Positions 28,201 through 43,200 of a stretch of DNA of 64,000 nucleotides are shown one piece after another; the first letter of the stretch is position 1; each line of letters starts with the position of its first letter. Made by a program: the position numbers and the translations under genes. This DNA comes from Apostichopus japonicus (taxonomy: Eukaryota > Echinodermata > Holothuroidea > Aspidochirotida > Stichopodidae). The notes under the pieces were generated by a model. It did not search any database. It was not told where the DNA came from and saw only the letters and a list, made by a program, of their open reading frames with translations. The DNA lies in assembly GCF_037975245.1 (NCBI RefSeq), contig NC_092580.1, forward strand, positions 14,733,001 to 14,797,000, read 5' to 3'.

Positions 28201-31200
28201 TGCAGCATTCCAGCAGCCAGGCTGTGAAGGACATATAATCTATTCTGAATGCTGTGCAGTTTTACACAATAGGCATTGCTGGTCTGCCAATATAACCTCT
28301 ATTGTTGGTTATTGATTCAGCCTCGCTGCAGCTTTTCTGTGTGTCATGTTGCCTCACCTAAACGGATTCAACAAACTTCTTTTAACTAAAACATTGTCGT
28401 CATTTGGCAACCTACCAATATCTGCTTACTTGAGACTTCATGAGGCATACCAGCAAATATGTCACAACTAATTTTGCCCCTTGAAGACTTGCAGCTCTGA
28501 TGAGATCTCACGACCAGTAAATGAAATGATAGCTTCGGATGAAAACATTAATTTTCATAGGGATATATAATTAAAATGCTATTTAACATGGTCTATTCCC
28601 TGTCCCCATCCCAGCCCCTCCCAACAGGTTACCCATTCCCTCCTTAAAAAAAGGAAAGTGGCACCCTATCCCATCTACTCTACTTGAGGGTTCTGCAATC
28701 TTTTCCCCCTAGAACTGTCATTATTGGAAGCAGCTGATGTCGGTGACGCAAGCTCAGATATTTACTTGCTGTCAATACTGGTTAGGCTCACCGAAACATT
28801 GTGTTCCATAAAAAAAATCTATTTTAATAACTTCACTGGATTCCATTCGTCTTTTAAGTAAACCTTCCACAGAAACACAGTGTGCTTTCAATTGACTCTG
28901 CAAATAACTGTCTGAAAGTACAATATCTCATTTTACTGAATGAACCAGAGCAGTTGCTGATATGTTTATCATCAACATGCTGAAATTAGTCTGAACTGTA
29001 AAACTAAAACACTCCGATGATGATAGAAGTAATTATAAAAGTTTGTTATTTTGGTGGAAATTTTCCATTAATAAAACTGCTGGATCTTTTCTACATCTTT
29101 AGGTCAAGACCACATTCTTCTTGCACTTTTTAAGGACAAAGAATGTTTTTCAAAAGTTTTTCAAATTTGGTGGTATTTTTGTGAATGCATCTGGCAACAG
29201 CAAAGTGAATGACATCATCATGGCAATTCAGCTGATAACTTTTTTGTTTTTCTTATCATAATTTAACTCATTAATTCACAGAGGAAGATAATGTTTCTAC
29301 CAAAAGTCCCATTTTGATGAAACTCTAACTACAATAAAACCTACTGTAAATACAGAGAGTTAAGAATATATTCCAAATAAATCAGGTTTCAAGGACAAAA
29401 CTGTGATGTCTTTCATAACAGCAAGAATTAAAATAGCTAACACTGATCTTAAGTCTCTGTTTGCATTGTACTTGCACTTTGAATATATTACACTTTTGAA
29501 TACTTGCTTGATATTAGTAATGATGCTAAGGCTTCATTTTTCTTCAATATACACACAGTCATTGATGTTCCAACAAACTGCATCCATGATACTCTTTCCA
29601 GTTTTTTAAAAGATATGCAATTATTGGAATGATTTAGTCAGGGGAATCCACGTGTTATAAATGAATAAGTAAGTGTGATTGGCAATGAGACTATAAAGTT
29701 TACCAACACGGATAACGCCCATATTGCGAATATGGACCGATACCGATATCGCAAAAGATAATCGGCGCAACTTTACTAGTTACTTTTATTAAAGGCGACA
29801 GAAACCCGGCCATCATTATCAGTCTATACGGTAGAAATAACTGCGACGAACAGTAGATCTTACTCCATTTGGGAAATATCACAGATCACGAGGCAACATG
29901 ACATGATCAAGCCACTTGTGCTCCATTTATCATGCTTTTGTGTATTTATTAAAATGGTTGTTTTCTGTAAAGGAGATGGGTTTTGAAAATTCTATATCTT
30001 AAATAGTTAAGATCTTCACATGGCAGAACAGTTTGCAATGTCAACACTGTTAGAGCAATGAACCTTGAAAGTATGTAAAGAACAAGAAATATGTCCAATG
30101 TTTCAGATCATAGTAGCACTACCACATCACGCATACAAAATGACACAATTTTTATATTTATACAAGGGTGTCTCCCTAATGAAGCAAGGTTTTTCTTTTC
30201 TGTTTGGAGCATTTATTTATCAAAAAGATCTCTATCTTGCATAAAGCTAAAGATAATGGTTGAATGTGTGTCTCCATTCATTACATGAATTAGTATAGAC
30301 TCTCACATATATCGCATCCAGATATCCCCAGTAATGGAGAGGGCGCTCTTCTAAAATGTATTAAAGGAAAGGCTATTCTTCCAACATTACTTGTTAGAGA
30401 GTGCTGATCTTTCAGGAGGGTTTCAATAAAATCATTTCAATTTTGAGGGAAATAAAATAGTTGTTGGTCACCTTCAGAGTATGCTTTTTGGAGAAGGACA
30501 CGTCAATTTGGACCCAACATTGTCTTATCACCCTTGTGTTGCCTTTATTTATATAAGAACAAGTGCTACTACCACTGTGATAATAGAAACAAACTTACGT
30601 CCTTCTCCAGTAGTTCCTCCTTGTTGCACTGGTGCCGGTCCATCATCCTCTTGGTTTCTGACTGAAACACTGTATTCGATGTTCTCATACTCTCCAGCAC
30701 TGATGTCAAATGAACTGGTCCTCCAGTCTGAAATGACTGCCTCCTTCCACTCTGTCTCTCCCTCGGTTCTATAACGTACCACATACTCAAAGTCAGGTCC
30801 ATTATGGTAGTATGGGTGCACCGTCTGATCATACAAAACAAAGAACAGTATCAGTAAACCTATGTCACTAGAACCTTAAAACATTTAGACGCCTCGTTGC
30901 AAACATGAAACATTTTCACCGAACACACGTACCCAAATTAGACTTGAATAGTACTGTTGCAATCAAAATCTGCATGAGGGGTTTGACTCACAGTCTACTA
31001 TGTGTAAACAACCCCAAACATGCTTTATATTGAAAGGACTGCGAGTATATAGTCATTTTATGGTCAGAATTCAGAGGAGAGCACTGACACAGCAAGTGCA
31101 CGGATGCAACACTGTTACCCCATCCCTTCTATGCCACAGACTGCCACCCCCCCACCCCTTCCCCCCTCCCACATCTCCCACCTTTCAACCCAATCTATTT

Positions 31201-34200
31201 CCTCCACTAATGGTAACAAAAGAACAGAAAGGATATTTTTTTCTAATATTTTGGAACTCGTAACTTGTTTGAAAACTTTCTTCTCAAACTTACGTAGTTT
31301 AAGGAAAGTTTTCAACACACACCTGGCTTTACAAATGCTGCATGTCATATTTAATCACTTACGTCCCAACTGACGGTGAGTACTCCTGGGCTAGTTCCTT
31401 TGCTTGTGATATTGCCCGGTGTTGAATCCTCATCTGGGGGTGCAGGAGGTGTCATTTCGCCCTGCTTCTCCTCACTTCGGGCAGAGGTACCGATGCTATT
31501 GGTGGCAGTCACACGAAAAGAGTAAGTCAAGTAATTCCTTAGCGTAAATGTCTCGGTAGTTGAGGCAGCAGAAACAGTTCTGATTAATTGCCACGGAGCC
31601 ATGTCAGAGTGCGTGGGAAAGGTGTCATACTGGGTTCTATGATGGATTTCGTAGGTCATAATTTCTGCATTATTACTACGTGGTTCATCCCACGAGAGGG
31701 TGGCCTCAAGTCCTGCAATATCCAGGACAAGGTTGTCTGGAGCATCTGGCTCAGCTGTAAAGGACCAAAGTAAGTAATGATATTATAACAGTTAGTTGGG
31801 TGAAGCTAAACCCACAGAATCTTTTCCTTCATACAAACAAATGAGAATGATTCAAATCTCTGATCACTGAGCACTATATATCTTGATTCATTTATTAACA
31901 GAAATTATGAGAAATTTGTTTATACATTTAAGGGTGAAACTAAAACATAATAATTTGCCTTGGCTTCTTTCTGTAACCCTATAAATGGGGTTGTCCAGTC
32001 GATTCTCCATCTACTAGGTAGGAAAATATAGGGCAGTGCTGTATATGGGCAGATGGCAATTATAATGTAAGTTTGAGGCTTGTCTGTTTAGTCTGTTAAA
32101 TCATGACAAAAGAAATAACCAAATACCCCTCTTAAGGTTTTATCATAGATAAGACAGCCTCATCATAAACAGTATAAGCAATACACTGAAGGCATAATAT
32201 GTATTCCAGTATAAACATTTACGAACCGATGTGTACCAAAACGGCATAAAATTAATACTTTGAAAGGATCCCTATAATTACAATAATTGTTTTATAAATA
32301 AGTCAACTGAAACAGTCACTCCCCCCTCCTCCCTCCCCTCCCAAAAACACCCAAAATGAACAACATCGTATGGATGAGGAGTGTTAAAAAGTTTAATTTT
32401 CGAAATAATTCATTCCGCAGCTTGACACGCTAATCTACTTTCTCAAGTAGGCTGTGACTGAACCTCTTTTGTAAAACAAATGAATCACATTACAACCATG
32501 ACAGTGACCTACCTTGTACAATCAGTTCAGCAGTACCAGAGTCCTCGTCATACCATGTCTTTGCCGTGCATTTAAAGGTCCCTGAATGCGATGCTTTTGC
32601 AGACCGCACCCTGAGGGTGTTTTCACCTTGGAGTGAATACTCACTGCCCGGTTGGCCAGGATTTATTTTGCTATCATCGAAGAACCAATCGATAGTTACA
32701 GTGGCTCTGTCATCCTTAATTACATTACATGTGAAATCTGCTGCGCTTCCCTTGACAACATCAAGTGTATCTGGTTCCATTGATACTGTGGTTGGCACTG
32801 GAGAAGGCAGAGAGATTTAAAAAATCAGTGCATTGTTTATGACAGAAGTTAGTTCAAGGGATAGTCAATGCTGAACATCTGAAGGGCTGTAATACCATAG
32901 TGAAGCACAAACAGGATTAAGTATTTAGTCGCTAAGAAGAAGTTTACAACGTAATGAGCTTTCCATCCATCGTATCAAATATTTTAATTACTACGGCAAA
33001 TAATATGCACCCTTTACAATCGGTACTTGTGATGCTTAAATGGAAAAGCAAAGTGGCCTTTAAGACTATAATATGTGTTAGCAAAACAATTGAATTAAAA
33101 TCATCTTACAACAGGCTGTATAGCAGGGCTACAATACTTTTACTACAATACTTATATAAACACAAGCAACATTAACACCTTTTGTGGGGGGGATTTGTGT
33201 ATTAGTCCTTAGGTGGTAAACTATATAGAGATAAGAACATATCATGCAGAGTGTTTACATATCTCTTATTATAGCAACAAAAACCATGATATGATTATTA
33301 CCAGTGATCATCTAAAGTATGGCAAGAACTATCAGTGACTTTGCAGTCATCCATGAATTTCAAAGAGGAATAATTTCTTCTACTCATTCCCCAAAATCAC
33401 TAAATTTGCATAAATTTCAAGCGGCATGCTCGGGCAAACCCCCCGCAGTTAAGTGCGCAGATACGTAGACATCTCACAGGCCGGAAAAAAAATCACTGGT
33501 GGGCCGCATGTGGCCTGCAGGTTGCCCACCCCAGATGTACAAAGAGTACGAATACACTCCATACGTTTACAAAGTGTGAGTGACACCCGGCACTGATAGA
33601 ATAGTATGAGTGAGAAGGTACACAGACAATACTGCCATAAATCTACGTATAGGTAAAGATTCATAAATATTAGCAACCCAACAAGAGATGAAAAAAAAAT
33701 TGGGGGTCATCCATGTTTACATAAAATTTCACTGTTACCAATCACTTCAGACAATAACCAAATTAGTCCCAATCTTAACTCACCTGACAATGACAACCAT
33801 ATTATTGTTATTGATATTATTTTTATTAGGGTTTCTCAAAAAGGTTTTAAAAATTGATACTGACCGCCATGTTGTGATGGAATTTTTGGGAGATCTTAAG
33901 TACACACAGCTGTTAAAATTTATTATATTAGTGTTTGCGTCAATGTGTGTGTGTTTTCGTTTCTCTCCTTTTCGTTTGAACTCAATTCTGCGATTTAGTT
34001 TAAACCATGAAAATGGATCAGGTTATCGTTAGTAGACCATATAAATTGCACCAGACTGAGTCATGGAGAAATTGATGATTATAAATATTTCATTAAGCAA
34101 AATACTTGAGATTTAAATACTGTGCCATTAGTGATACATTTGCATTTTTGAAATACTTAAATTCCATAATATCAAATAGAAAGAGGGGGGGGGGGAAATA

Positions 34201-37200
34201 TTAAAAATAAATAAAAATAAATAAATAGAAAATAAAAATAGAACAACAGCTTGCTTTTCATGAGCACATTTCACTGCAGAATTCTTCTTTTTGGTCATAT
34301 GTATAATTGAACAAGATGCATCCCACACACCTCCACTACCCCCCCCCCCTCCCCCCAGCTCCTTTACAAATTTCTCTTTCTATGCTTTCATATTGACTTG
34401 ACTCAGGATAAACTACCTTCTTTCTGAGCTTTTGCAAAATCAAAACTCTTGAGAGCAGAAACCCAGCAGGCTTTGGTGATTCTTTGTCATCTTCTGAGAA
34501 GATACTCATGCTTTGCTCAGAGTTGACAGAGCTGTTCTCGCAGAAATGCGTTAGGTTATCAAGTATGAAGTTCCATCCAATCTTCACAATTTGTTTAAGA
34601 CAAGGTTTTCGGAAATTGAAAAGTTCGACCATTAATCAGCTTCAGTGGGCTTTATTTATGTACTTATCCTGTTCGATTTTTGTATATGACCTTGAAAGAA
34701 ACTGCCTTTAATGAGATTATTGTGTTTAGAAGGGGAACCATATAAACACAACATCATGATCACAAAGACTACTTTTGTCTTCAGCAATAAATGAAAAACT
34801 GTTGGCATACTTTGTTCCCCTATTAACAGTGACCACTTCAACCATTTGCTACATAATATTAGGTTTGTTTAATAATTATGGCTATCTTACAACTTTAAAC
34901 AACACACACCTTGTTGTTCACTTCTCCCCACCCCATCTCACCCCATCCCTCCCCTCCTACACACCTCCCCCCCGCCCTTCCCAGTCCATCCAAAGGGAAG
35001 ATGTTAGTCACATTTGAATAAGTTAATTTTATGATCAGGCATAAAAAAAACTTGAACCCTTTTCCACATTTGATTTTAATCGCTAGGATGATCATGACGT
35101 TCTGACCTTCAAAGCACAACAGAAGATTACTAAAAGTAAAACTCAAACGAATTTGCCAATAACAGACATTTCATGCTCCCATGGTATAAAGTTTTTAGTG
35201 ATACAGTAGCAGTAAGAAGTCATACTGTGGATGGCAGACATTCATATTATTACTAATTATGACTAGTTTCATGACTTTGAAGTTGTATGTAATCTCTACA
35301 TGGACACATCACAAGTCTAATTATAGGAAACATAACCAAATAGTCTCCTCAATCCCCAATGTCATCTGTCTTAATAGTTTGGTCAATTTCAATCTCACAA
35401 ATAGAATAACTTTGAAGGTTGGGTAAAATTGCCAGGGATAGCGAGAACAAAATATATGTCCTTGTCGTATGCAGATAGTCATCTGACTAAACATATCAGG
35501 TTTGCAGATCAAACTTGAAACAAACAAGAAAAAAAAACAATCAGTTAGTAACAAAACAAAACATGCTATCTTTTTTATTACTTAAGACGACATGCTTTGG
35601 TCTGTGTTAGCATGTTAGTCTTAGCAACATTTAAATGCAGTGCCCAATAATATCAATTTTTTTTTCATGTTTTTCTTTGGCAAGTTTAAATTTGCTGGAA
35701 TTAAAACTGAACACATCATGCCGCTATTTAACAAACAAATATTAGCTTTTAAATTTAGAAGACCTCAACATACTTAAAACAAATGCTAAATCTACAAAAA
35801 AAAAATTGGGAAAGGTTTACCCTTTTTGAGCCTCTTTTTTGTGCCAAACAAATAAATACTAATAAAAGCTGTTTCAGTCATAAGGATAAAAATAAAATCA
35901 AGTCAATGAAACATGCAATTCCACAAACATGGTAATGAAAGAACCTTACAGATATCAATTATACCACAAATGTTTTATTTCTCCAGGCCAAATTAAAAAT
36001 AGAGGGGAGGGGACTAATATTCTAGAAAAAAAGTTGGGTTGGGCATGATTGATGGAGCCAAGACTTTGCAACAATTCACAGCACTTTCAAATTGGTTGGA
36101 GCTATATGTCATTTTTTGTGCTTTCCTTTTTCTTTCCGATCTTATTTTTGGATCTTATTTTGATCATATACACACTTTCAAACACTCTGCATTTTTTATG
36201 TAATGATACAAACTTGGCAAATGGGATCAATCTTTTGAACAGTTCTTTAGCAATAATTTTTTTGTTGTATTTTTGTAACCAGTTTGGAACTCATTGTCAA
36301 TGAAAGTGATTCCATACGGCATGGTTTGTTTTTTGCGGCTTTCATATCCATTAACATATTCATTCATTTGTGAAATATTACATTTTGCTTTACATATAAA
36401 TTGTTTCCTGTTTCCATTGTACAGGGGTAATCTTTAATAAGTTCTAAGAGCTTTTTTCCTCTGTAGTAGGTCATGAGTGGGGTGTCCAATCTGTTATCTG
36501 ATCTCACAGAAAGCAAGTGGATAGAGAGGAAGGGGGAATGATCCTCATTTGAGATTGAGAAATTTGTTAGGAGCTGAGGATAAATGGTTTGATGAGTGTG
36601 AGATCTGTTAAATGTGATGAGATGAGCCAACACCATGGATAAATCCCGCAAGGAAGAGAAAAACAAAGATATCTGACTTTTTGGCAAAAAAAGAAAAATA
36701 ATCTCAGAAGAAGAAAAAAGGGTTACCTTTATCTAGAGATAAAAATTGACGTCATTGGTAGAAACTTGAGATGATTTTATCGATGTTGATGGAGAGAAAA
36801 TGAAAATTGATATGCACAAGAGAAAAAAAAGGAACATGGATTTGCCTGGCAATAGTGGATTTTGTCTATATACACCTTTTTTTCGATACATGGATAATCT
36901 TGCCATGATGGAATCAAACCTGTGGAGTAGGAAGCCAGGCAGATGAAAATCAAAGAATTAAACCTAGTTTGAAGATTCCTTGTGTCATTCCTGGTTTGTT
37001 CATTAATACTATCTTCAATACTGAGCCTGGAATTACAATGGCCTTTTTCTTCTCCTGTTTTTGCTATCTCTGAAGTTTACCATAAGGAGTGTTGGGTGTG
37101 ACATGCTTCATCTAAACATGACAAGTGCTAAAGAGTTAATAGCAGCTATTCTACTTTTGTCTTGTCTAAAATTAAAAATATTTCAGCAAGAACACTTGTA

Positions 37201-40200
37201 ATTGATTGCACCAGTAACAAACATTGATACAGAGGATCTGGGTGAGGATAAGGGGACAAGGATAAGGAGTGAGGGATACACTAGCAAAATATTTGGAAGC
37301 GACTACTAAGAATGGAGTCAATTCGTAAGTAAACAAAGGATATTAGCAAGAGAAGTGTTCTAACAACAGTCAGTGACAGAAGCTTTAAGAGAACCACAGG
37401 TAGGAAACAAAACCAACTCAAAAATAAAAGTAGCAAGAGAGAAAATAGTTTGCAGGAAAATTGTCCCACACACCACCCCATTGTTAAACTTTAAACTCAG
37501 TCCATTTCTAAGCACTCCAGTCTGTAATATTGAGAACCCCCCAAAAATGAGAAATATTAGTTAGATATTATGCCTACAACATTTGTGTCCCTACATACCT
37601 TCCCCATCTCACCACCCTTTTCTTTGCTAAAAGTGTCTACTCTCCTCCATATAATTATATTTCTGTTTTCTTCCTTTTGTTTTGTTTCAATCAAGTAGCA
37701 GAGCTGTATTGCACTGAATTTCACACAAAACAATAGGCTTCTTGTACTCAATAAGACAGGGCCACATACCAAGTATGAAGTTAATCCACCTTTAATTTTT
37801 GGAGTTACCAGGTTTACCAGTAAGTATCCCAAATGCATAAGTATATTGTCCAGAAGGTAAGGAGTTACCAATGTAAGTTGTCACACACACACACACACCA
37901 TCGCATATATTCCTTATTCCCTCCAGCAAGGAATGCAAAAAACAAGTTAAGTATCTGACACTTCCAAACCACCTTTATAATGTGAATGTGGGATCTTGTT
38001 GCATGGAGTTTCATGTGGTCACCGAAATGAAGATAAAAACAAGGAATTCAAACATTTAACTGATGAATACAAATTTCAAACTACTGTCTGGGAAGATCTA
38101 CTTTTTGGAGGCGAAGGGTGGGTTGCGGGAGTAGGTCATTCTGTATTCAGTGTGTCCATGCCATACTCTAGAGTGTTGGCCGCTTCAAGTGATAAGCAAC
38201 TGCCACCATTGCATAGAGAGAAGGCTAACCATGAGCATTGTCAAAGCAGCTTTTGGTGTTGATTTTGAAAAAAAATCCAATACAATTTAAAAATGTCAAG
38301 TTTTTGAGTTGGAGTGATCTAATGAGAAAATTCTAGACAATAGTGTCTAATTTTCTTCAGTTGCACTACTAAAATGCGCGATAACATTCCACAGGGGTAC
38401 GTTACAGTAGACCTGGCAAAACGTTAGTGACCAAACACTAATAGCTGCTCTAATGACTAATACTAGAAACAATTCTGAATAAACTAGCTAGGAATGACAC
38501 CTCAATAATCAAAGGTAAATGGGTAGCATTCTATTCATGGAAAAAAAAGGGGGAAAGGTTTGAAGGAAAAATATATAAGATGAAATGAAAATTATATATT
38601 TTGAACTTACACCTGACACTGATCACAGAACCTGCAGAGTCGTTGCCCATATTATTCATAGCATGGCATTCAAAGGTACCCCCATCCTCGTAGGAGAGAT
38701 TAGTGACAGTTAGATTACTTCGGGTGCCTCTGTAATCCTTGTTGGCATCTACTAACTCCTCCGATGTGACCAGTATGCGGGATCCATCGTCCACAAGCTA
38801 ATGAGCAAAAAACAAACAAGTTATAATCTAAAAATACACAAAAAGATCAAAGGAAAAAAAAACCTTTTTCCACACAACTTTTAGTAATTTAATAAAATAA
38901 ATTATTTTTTATATGCTTCATCGTCTCCTTCATCTCTTTGATGACACTAAACACAGGGCTTGAAAAATGCACCATCTCCACCTTATGCCCCCTACTCTTA
39001 CCTCCTCAATTTATTTAGGCCATTCTATTTTCTTATTTTAAATTCCATATTCTTCAGCCATCAATTAGTCACTCTACTTGGAATTTCCCCACTATCCTAG
39101 TCTTCCCCACTCCCCCTCCCCCCTTACCCACATCCATTTTTTCCTGCCACATATAACAGTGTCTGTACAACAAATGGGTCCCCTATTTGAACAAAACAAG
39201 AGAAAGGTTAATTGTGTGTTAACTGCAACACCCTGTAAATCTCACTCTGGGTACAAATCCGCAATAAACGCCTCATATTTTCTCAATTTCTCTCGTGTGT
39301 TCACTTGATGGACATGGTTACAGACAGATTTTTCAAATCTTGAAAGTCAAAAGTACCAAATCTTCTTTTTAGACTGATTTAAGACAGACAGATCAAAATA
39401 TCAAACAAAATTCACAAGTTGAGGTACCTAAGATTTTTTATGGAACAACATCAGCAACCCTAATTAAAACATCTCAAATAATAATAACAAACATTACATT
39501 CTTCATGTTTCATATGACCTGGCAAATTTCATGAAAGCGCTGTAGGATGTTATATAGGAAACAGCCAGTATTTATGTATCTCATCGTGCAATAGTTCTAT
39601 ACCTTTGCACCCATTTTACGCCACTCTATTATCGGAGTTGGTGACCCGAATGCCTCACACTGCAAATTGAGATCATCCTCCTCCGATACTACAGCCGTGG
39701 CTGCCGGGCTCTTGGAAATCTTTGCTGGGATAGCTGTAAATAAAGTTGCAAGACCATTAGTTCACACACCATGCCACTGTAGAGATACAGTTACCATTTT
39801 TTGGTCAAGTAATACAAATAAATACAAAGATTAACACAAAAATAAATACATAAGTAACAAGACCGTCAACGTCAGTCACACATCAAGCTATTGTAGAGAT
39901 ACAGTAACCATTTGTTGGACAATGAAACACAAATGAGAGGAGACATCGCTTTGCTTTAATTTAAATTAAACCCTGAATGTATACTTACAATCATCCGTGG
40001 CACATTGCAAACTATGCATCACAAGTGGTGTACCATTCTTTTTGATATACAAATGTTTGCATACATCTGGAATGTGAAAGCAGCTAATACAGCCCTTCCT
40101 CCCAACTACTAGAACATTTAACCTCCCTTTCATTTCCCTCACTCCCCCAACAAGCCCCAGCCCTGTTCTTGAAATGATTTGGAAGAAAACTTTGTATAAA

Positions 40201-43200
40201 AGCATTGTCCCCATGCACAGCTCCTTATCCACCTCCCCCCCCCCCCCTCCTCCACCCCATTACCTAATCATGACAATCTCGTTGTAACTGGTGTTAAATC
40301 CATTTTAATCTACATTCTTTCTTTGTTTGATAAATTATGCAATCGTGGATATGATTGCGGTCCTCAGTATAGGCATATAGAGTTCATAAAGTGACTTCTT
40401 TGGCAAAAATATTAATTTTAAGTATCTCACCTAGGATTGTAATTGTGTAGCTCCCGACTCTCTGGCCATGCTCATTTTCCAGAACACATTGAAACACAGT
40501 ACTGTCTCCTTCCCTTGGGTCAGTGATACTGATAGAGTTGCCATCTGCACTGACCTCATAGATTGAATTCTCTATAAAAGGTAACAAAGAAGATAACGAT
40601 GCCAGAGATTAATTCAATGTGTGATAAAAACAAAAACAACAACAACAGCCTGCTCATCTATTGCAAAAATCCTGTGTCTATGTGAATGCATTGGCACCAT
40701 TCAAACCCATGGTCTCACTATCCAAGAAGGGAATGACTAGACATCCCAATGCCCCACCCATACCCTTCCTCTACTTTTTCTCTCCTCTCCACAAGTCCTG
40801 TCCATCCTCAACAATCACTGATCATTTCCATCCTAATCCTCCCTTTCATTCTCCCCATTCACCTATTTACCAAGTGAACCCACAGTTTTACACCTTTCTG
40901 CACAGTTCTCCACACCCCTTTCCACACCCCCACTCCACACGCCCACTCCACACCCCCTACTCCACAACCCCACAATCTCCACACCCCTTTCATCTCCTGA
41001 GTTGTTTCATCTCCTTTGTTCAGGGTATCTTTATCCAGTGATCATTGGTCAAATTAACTTTTTTTCCATCACTCTCGTTTTAATGTGTCCTTTCTATCTG
41101 TATTCTATCAAATATATGCCTTTGGAGAAGACCCTTATATGCATAAAGTTATAAATCAAACAAATTTACCACATCATTTACTGTCTTTGAAGCTCCCTTT
41201 AAGTGTGAAGACTTTTCTTTATCGCAACATACAGTAGCCTAACACATAATAGGGGCATACATAGGAGTGTCTAACTATATTGTCCTTTGCACTTAAGTTA
41301 TTCGTGATGTGGCTACATATTCAGTACAGCCCTATGACGGCAGCTGTCAAAGAAGAGCCAGGCACTACAATTAACAGTCATCAAATAAATATGGTGTAAT
41401 CTTTTCCTCTTAATCTCAGGGATGAGACTGAGCCGGGGGAAAAAAATCTGAAATTTATCGAGAGCCGTCCTGGGGGAGGGGTTTAAGGGGAGGGGGTGTC
41501 CCCCTCCCCTTTAGAAATTTTTTGTCAGGTAAGGAGGGCTTATAGATGCAAAATGGTGGACTCTAGATGGAATCTATCACATCACGTAACTCGCCAAAAA
41601 AGTGAGGAATTTCTGCTTGAATAATTTATCCATTAGCTTTTTTGAACCAAAAAAGGCTTTTTTGCTTGCTTTGTGCTACGTGATTCCACCACTGGTCAAA
41701 TTCGGTGTCCCTTCCCTTCACAGTCCAGCATGTTCGGCAAAAAAAAAAAAAAAAAAAATTAAATAAAAAAAAATTAAATAAAAAAAAATTAAATAAAAAA
41801 AATAATAAAAAATAATGAAAAACGCGAATTACGAGAAAAAACGCGAAAATGAGAAGAAAAAAAATCGGAAATCCGCGTTTCCGCGGAAGAGTCTCATGCC
41901 TGCAATCTGCTGCACTGCCCCACTCAAAACCACTCAAACCAGTTCATATTTGGTCTGACAGTTTTTCAATTCAGTTTATTTTACTGTCAATCCCAAAGCA
42001 TTATTTTTGTTCCTAAGATATTTGCCTGGGTTCTCTGGCATCTGCCTTTGTGCCTGATAGGAAGTTGGTTTTACTGCAGCCTATGTTATCGGTTCCCAAT
42101 AAATATCCGGAAACATCTGGATTAGGAAAAACCATCTGAAAGGGAGCGAAAACAGAGATCAAAGCATTTTGTGACTTACCATTTTGACGGATCTCTTGGC
42201 CATTCTGTAACCACTTCTTTGTTGGCGTTGGCACACCGCCCTCACTACACTGAATTTCTCCTGACTGTGCAGGAGCAAGGATCACATCTTTGGGTTTTGC
42301 AGCAAAGTATGGAGCAGCTGTTCGAGAAAAACAGAATCAAATTACATTTTCAAATAACACTGACAAAATTTCCTCACGTGGTTAAAAGAGTCCGATTGAT
42401 CATTTCCTCATACAAATTTAACAGTTTCTTGGAGAACTTGAAATCCATTCAGGCATGTTACAAATTCTGTGACTGTACAAATGAAAGAATAAGACGACCT
42501 ACCAGCCTCCACCTCCCTCCCCTCCCATCAAATATTTCAAAAGATGCAGAGTTATCCCTTGCATTTCAAAGTATTTACTGACTTCACTTGATGCTAGATC
42601 AGGATTACAAAGGGCACTTGTTGTGTGCCTGGGAGAGGGGCAAGGATTTGATTGGCATTTGCTGGGGGAAGGTTTTTAGTTGCAAACCATGCCCCCCCCC
42701 CCCTTTGAGTGAGGATAGTTTAATTAATCTAATGAACCTATCACTTTTGAAGACAAAATGTTGTGTGCAGTGTTTCTTTTAGGCCCAGGGCCCCAAGGCT
42801 CCTTGGCCCCATCAATCCTGTGGGGTTGTGGCACTAGTGCCAAATAGAGATACTGATAATGGTACGTAATTACTGCATACAATAAAACTTACAATCTACT
42901 GTGAGGTGGACGGTCTGTGTAGCTGGGCTAGATTCTCCATTGTCAGCACTACATACATACTCTCCAGCATCTCCGAAACTTAATGATTTAAATGACAATA
43001 CATGGTTGTGATCCTCCAGTTGTATATCAGAATCTCCAACTATCAAAACGCCGTCTCTGTACCAGGAAATTATTGGAGTAGGACTGGAAAGCAAAGTTAA
43101 CATACTTGTCACTTTAGCATTTTGCGTTCACAGCTCCTGGGCTTAAGGCAGTGAGACAATTATGTATCAAGGAATACATTCATTAAGTGATCTACCTTTA

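Larger units (their letters stand above)
22806..30598. other. 7.8 kb intron between FN3-2 and FN3-3 exons
   Basis: Contains a GGA-rich purine tract (23877-23950), a Penelope-like motif (24640-24780), a damaged SINE (26667-26888), a diverged piece of the 302-bp repeat (26243-26310), and three copies of an unknown repeat (26900-27060, 29700-29885, 30180-30285). From about 27100 to 29600 I see only AT-rich intron. Confidence 0.75.
40572..42179. other. Intron inside Ig4
   Basis: 1.6 kb, phase 1. A CCACACCCC-type simple repeat occupies 40905-40985, and a hAT-like MITE lies at 41417-41902. The remainder is unremarkable. Confidence 0.8.

Noticed and set aside
30569-30841. Alternative minus-strand frame over the FN3-2 exon
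   Set aside because: Shadow of the true frame, which carries the FN3 pattern and fits the splice phases on both sides.
34336-34632. 98-codon minus-strand frame considered as an alternative exon
   Set aside because: No Ig or FN3 pattern, no matching splice phase between Ig5 and Ig6, and its end is a G-run artefact.
36364-36687. 107-codon minus-strand frame suspected to be a LINE endonuclease remnant
   Set aside because: I could not point to any catalytic motif of a LINE endonuclease or reverse transcriptase, and upstream sequence is T-rich with no continuing frame.
40661-41041. 126-codon Pro/His-rich plus-strand frame
   Set aside because: Produced by a CCACACCCC simple repeat that lacks stop codons by composition.
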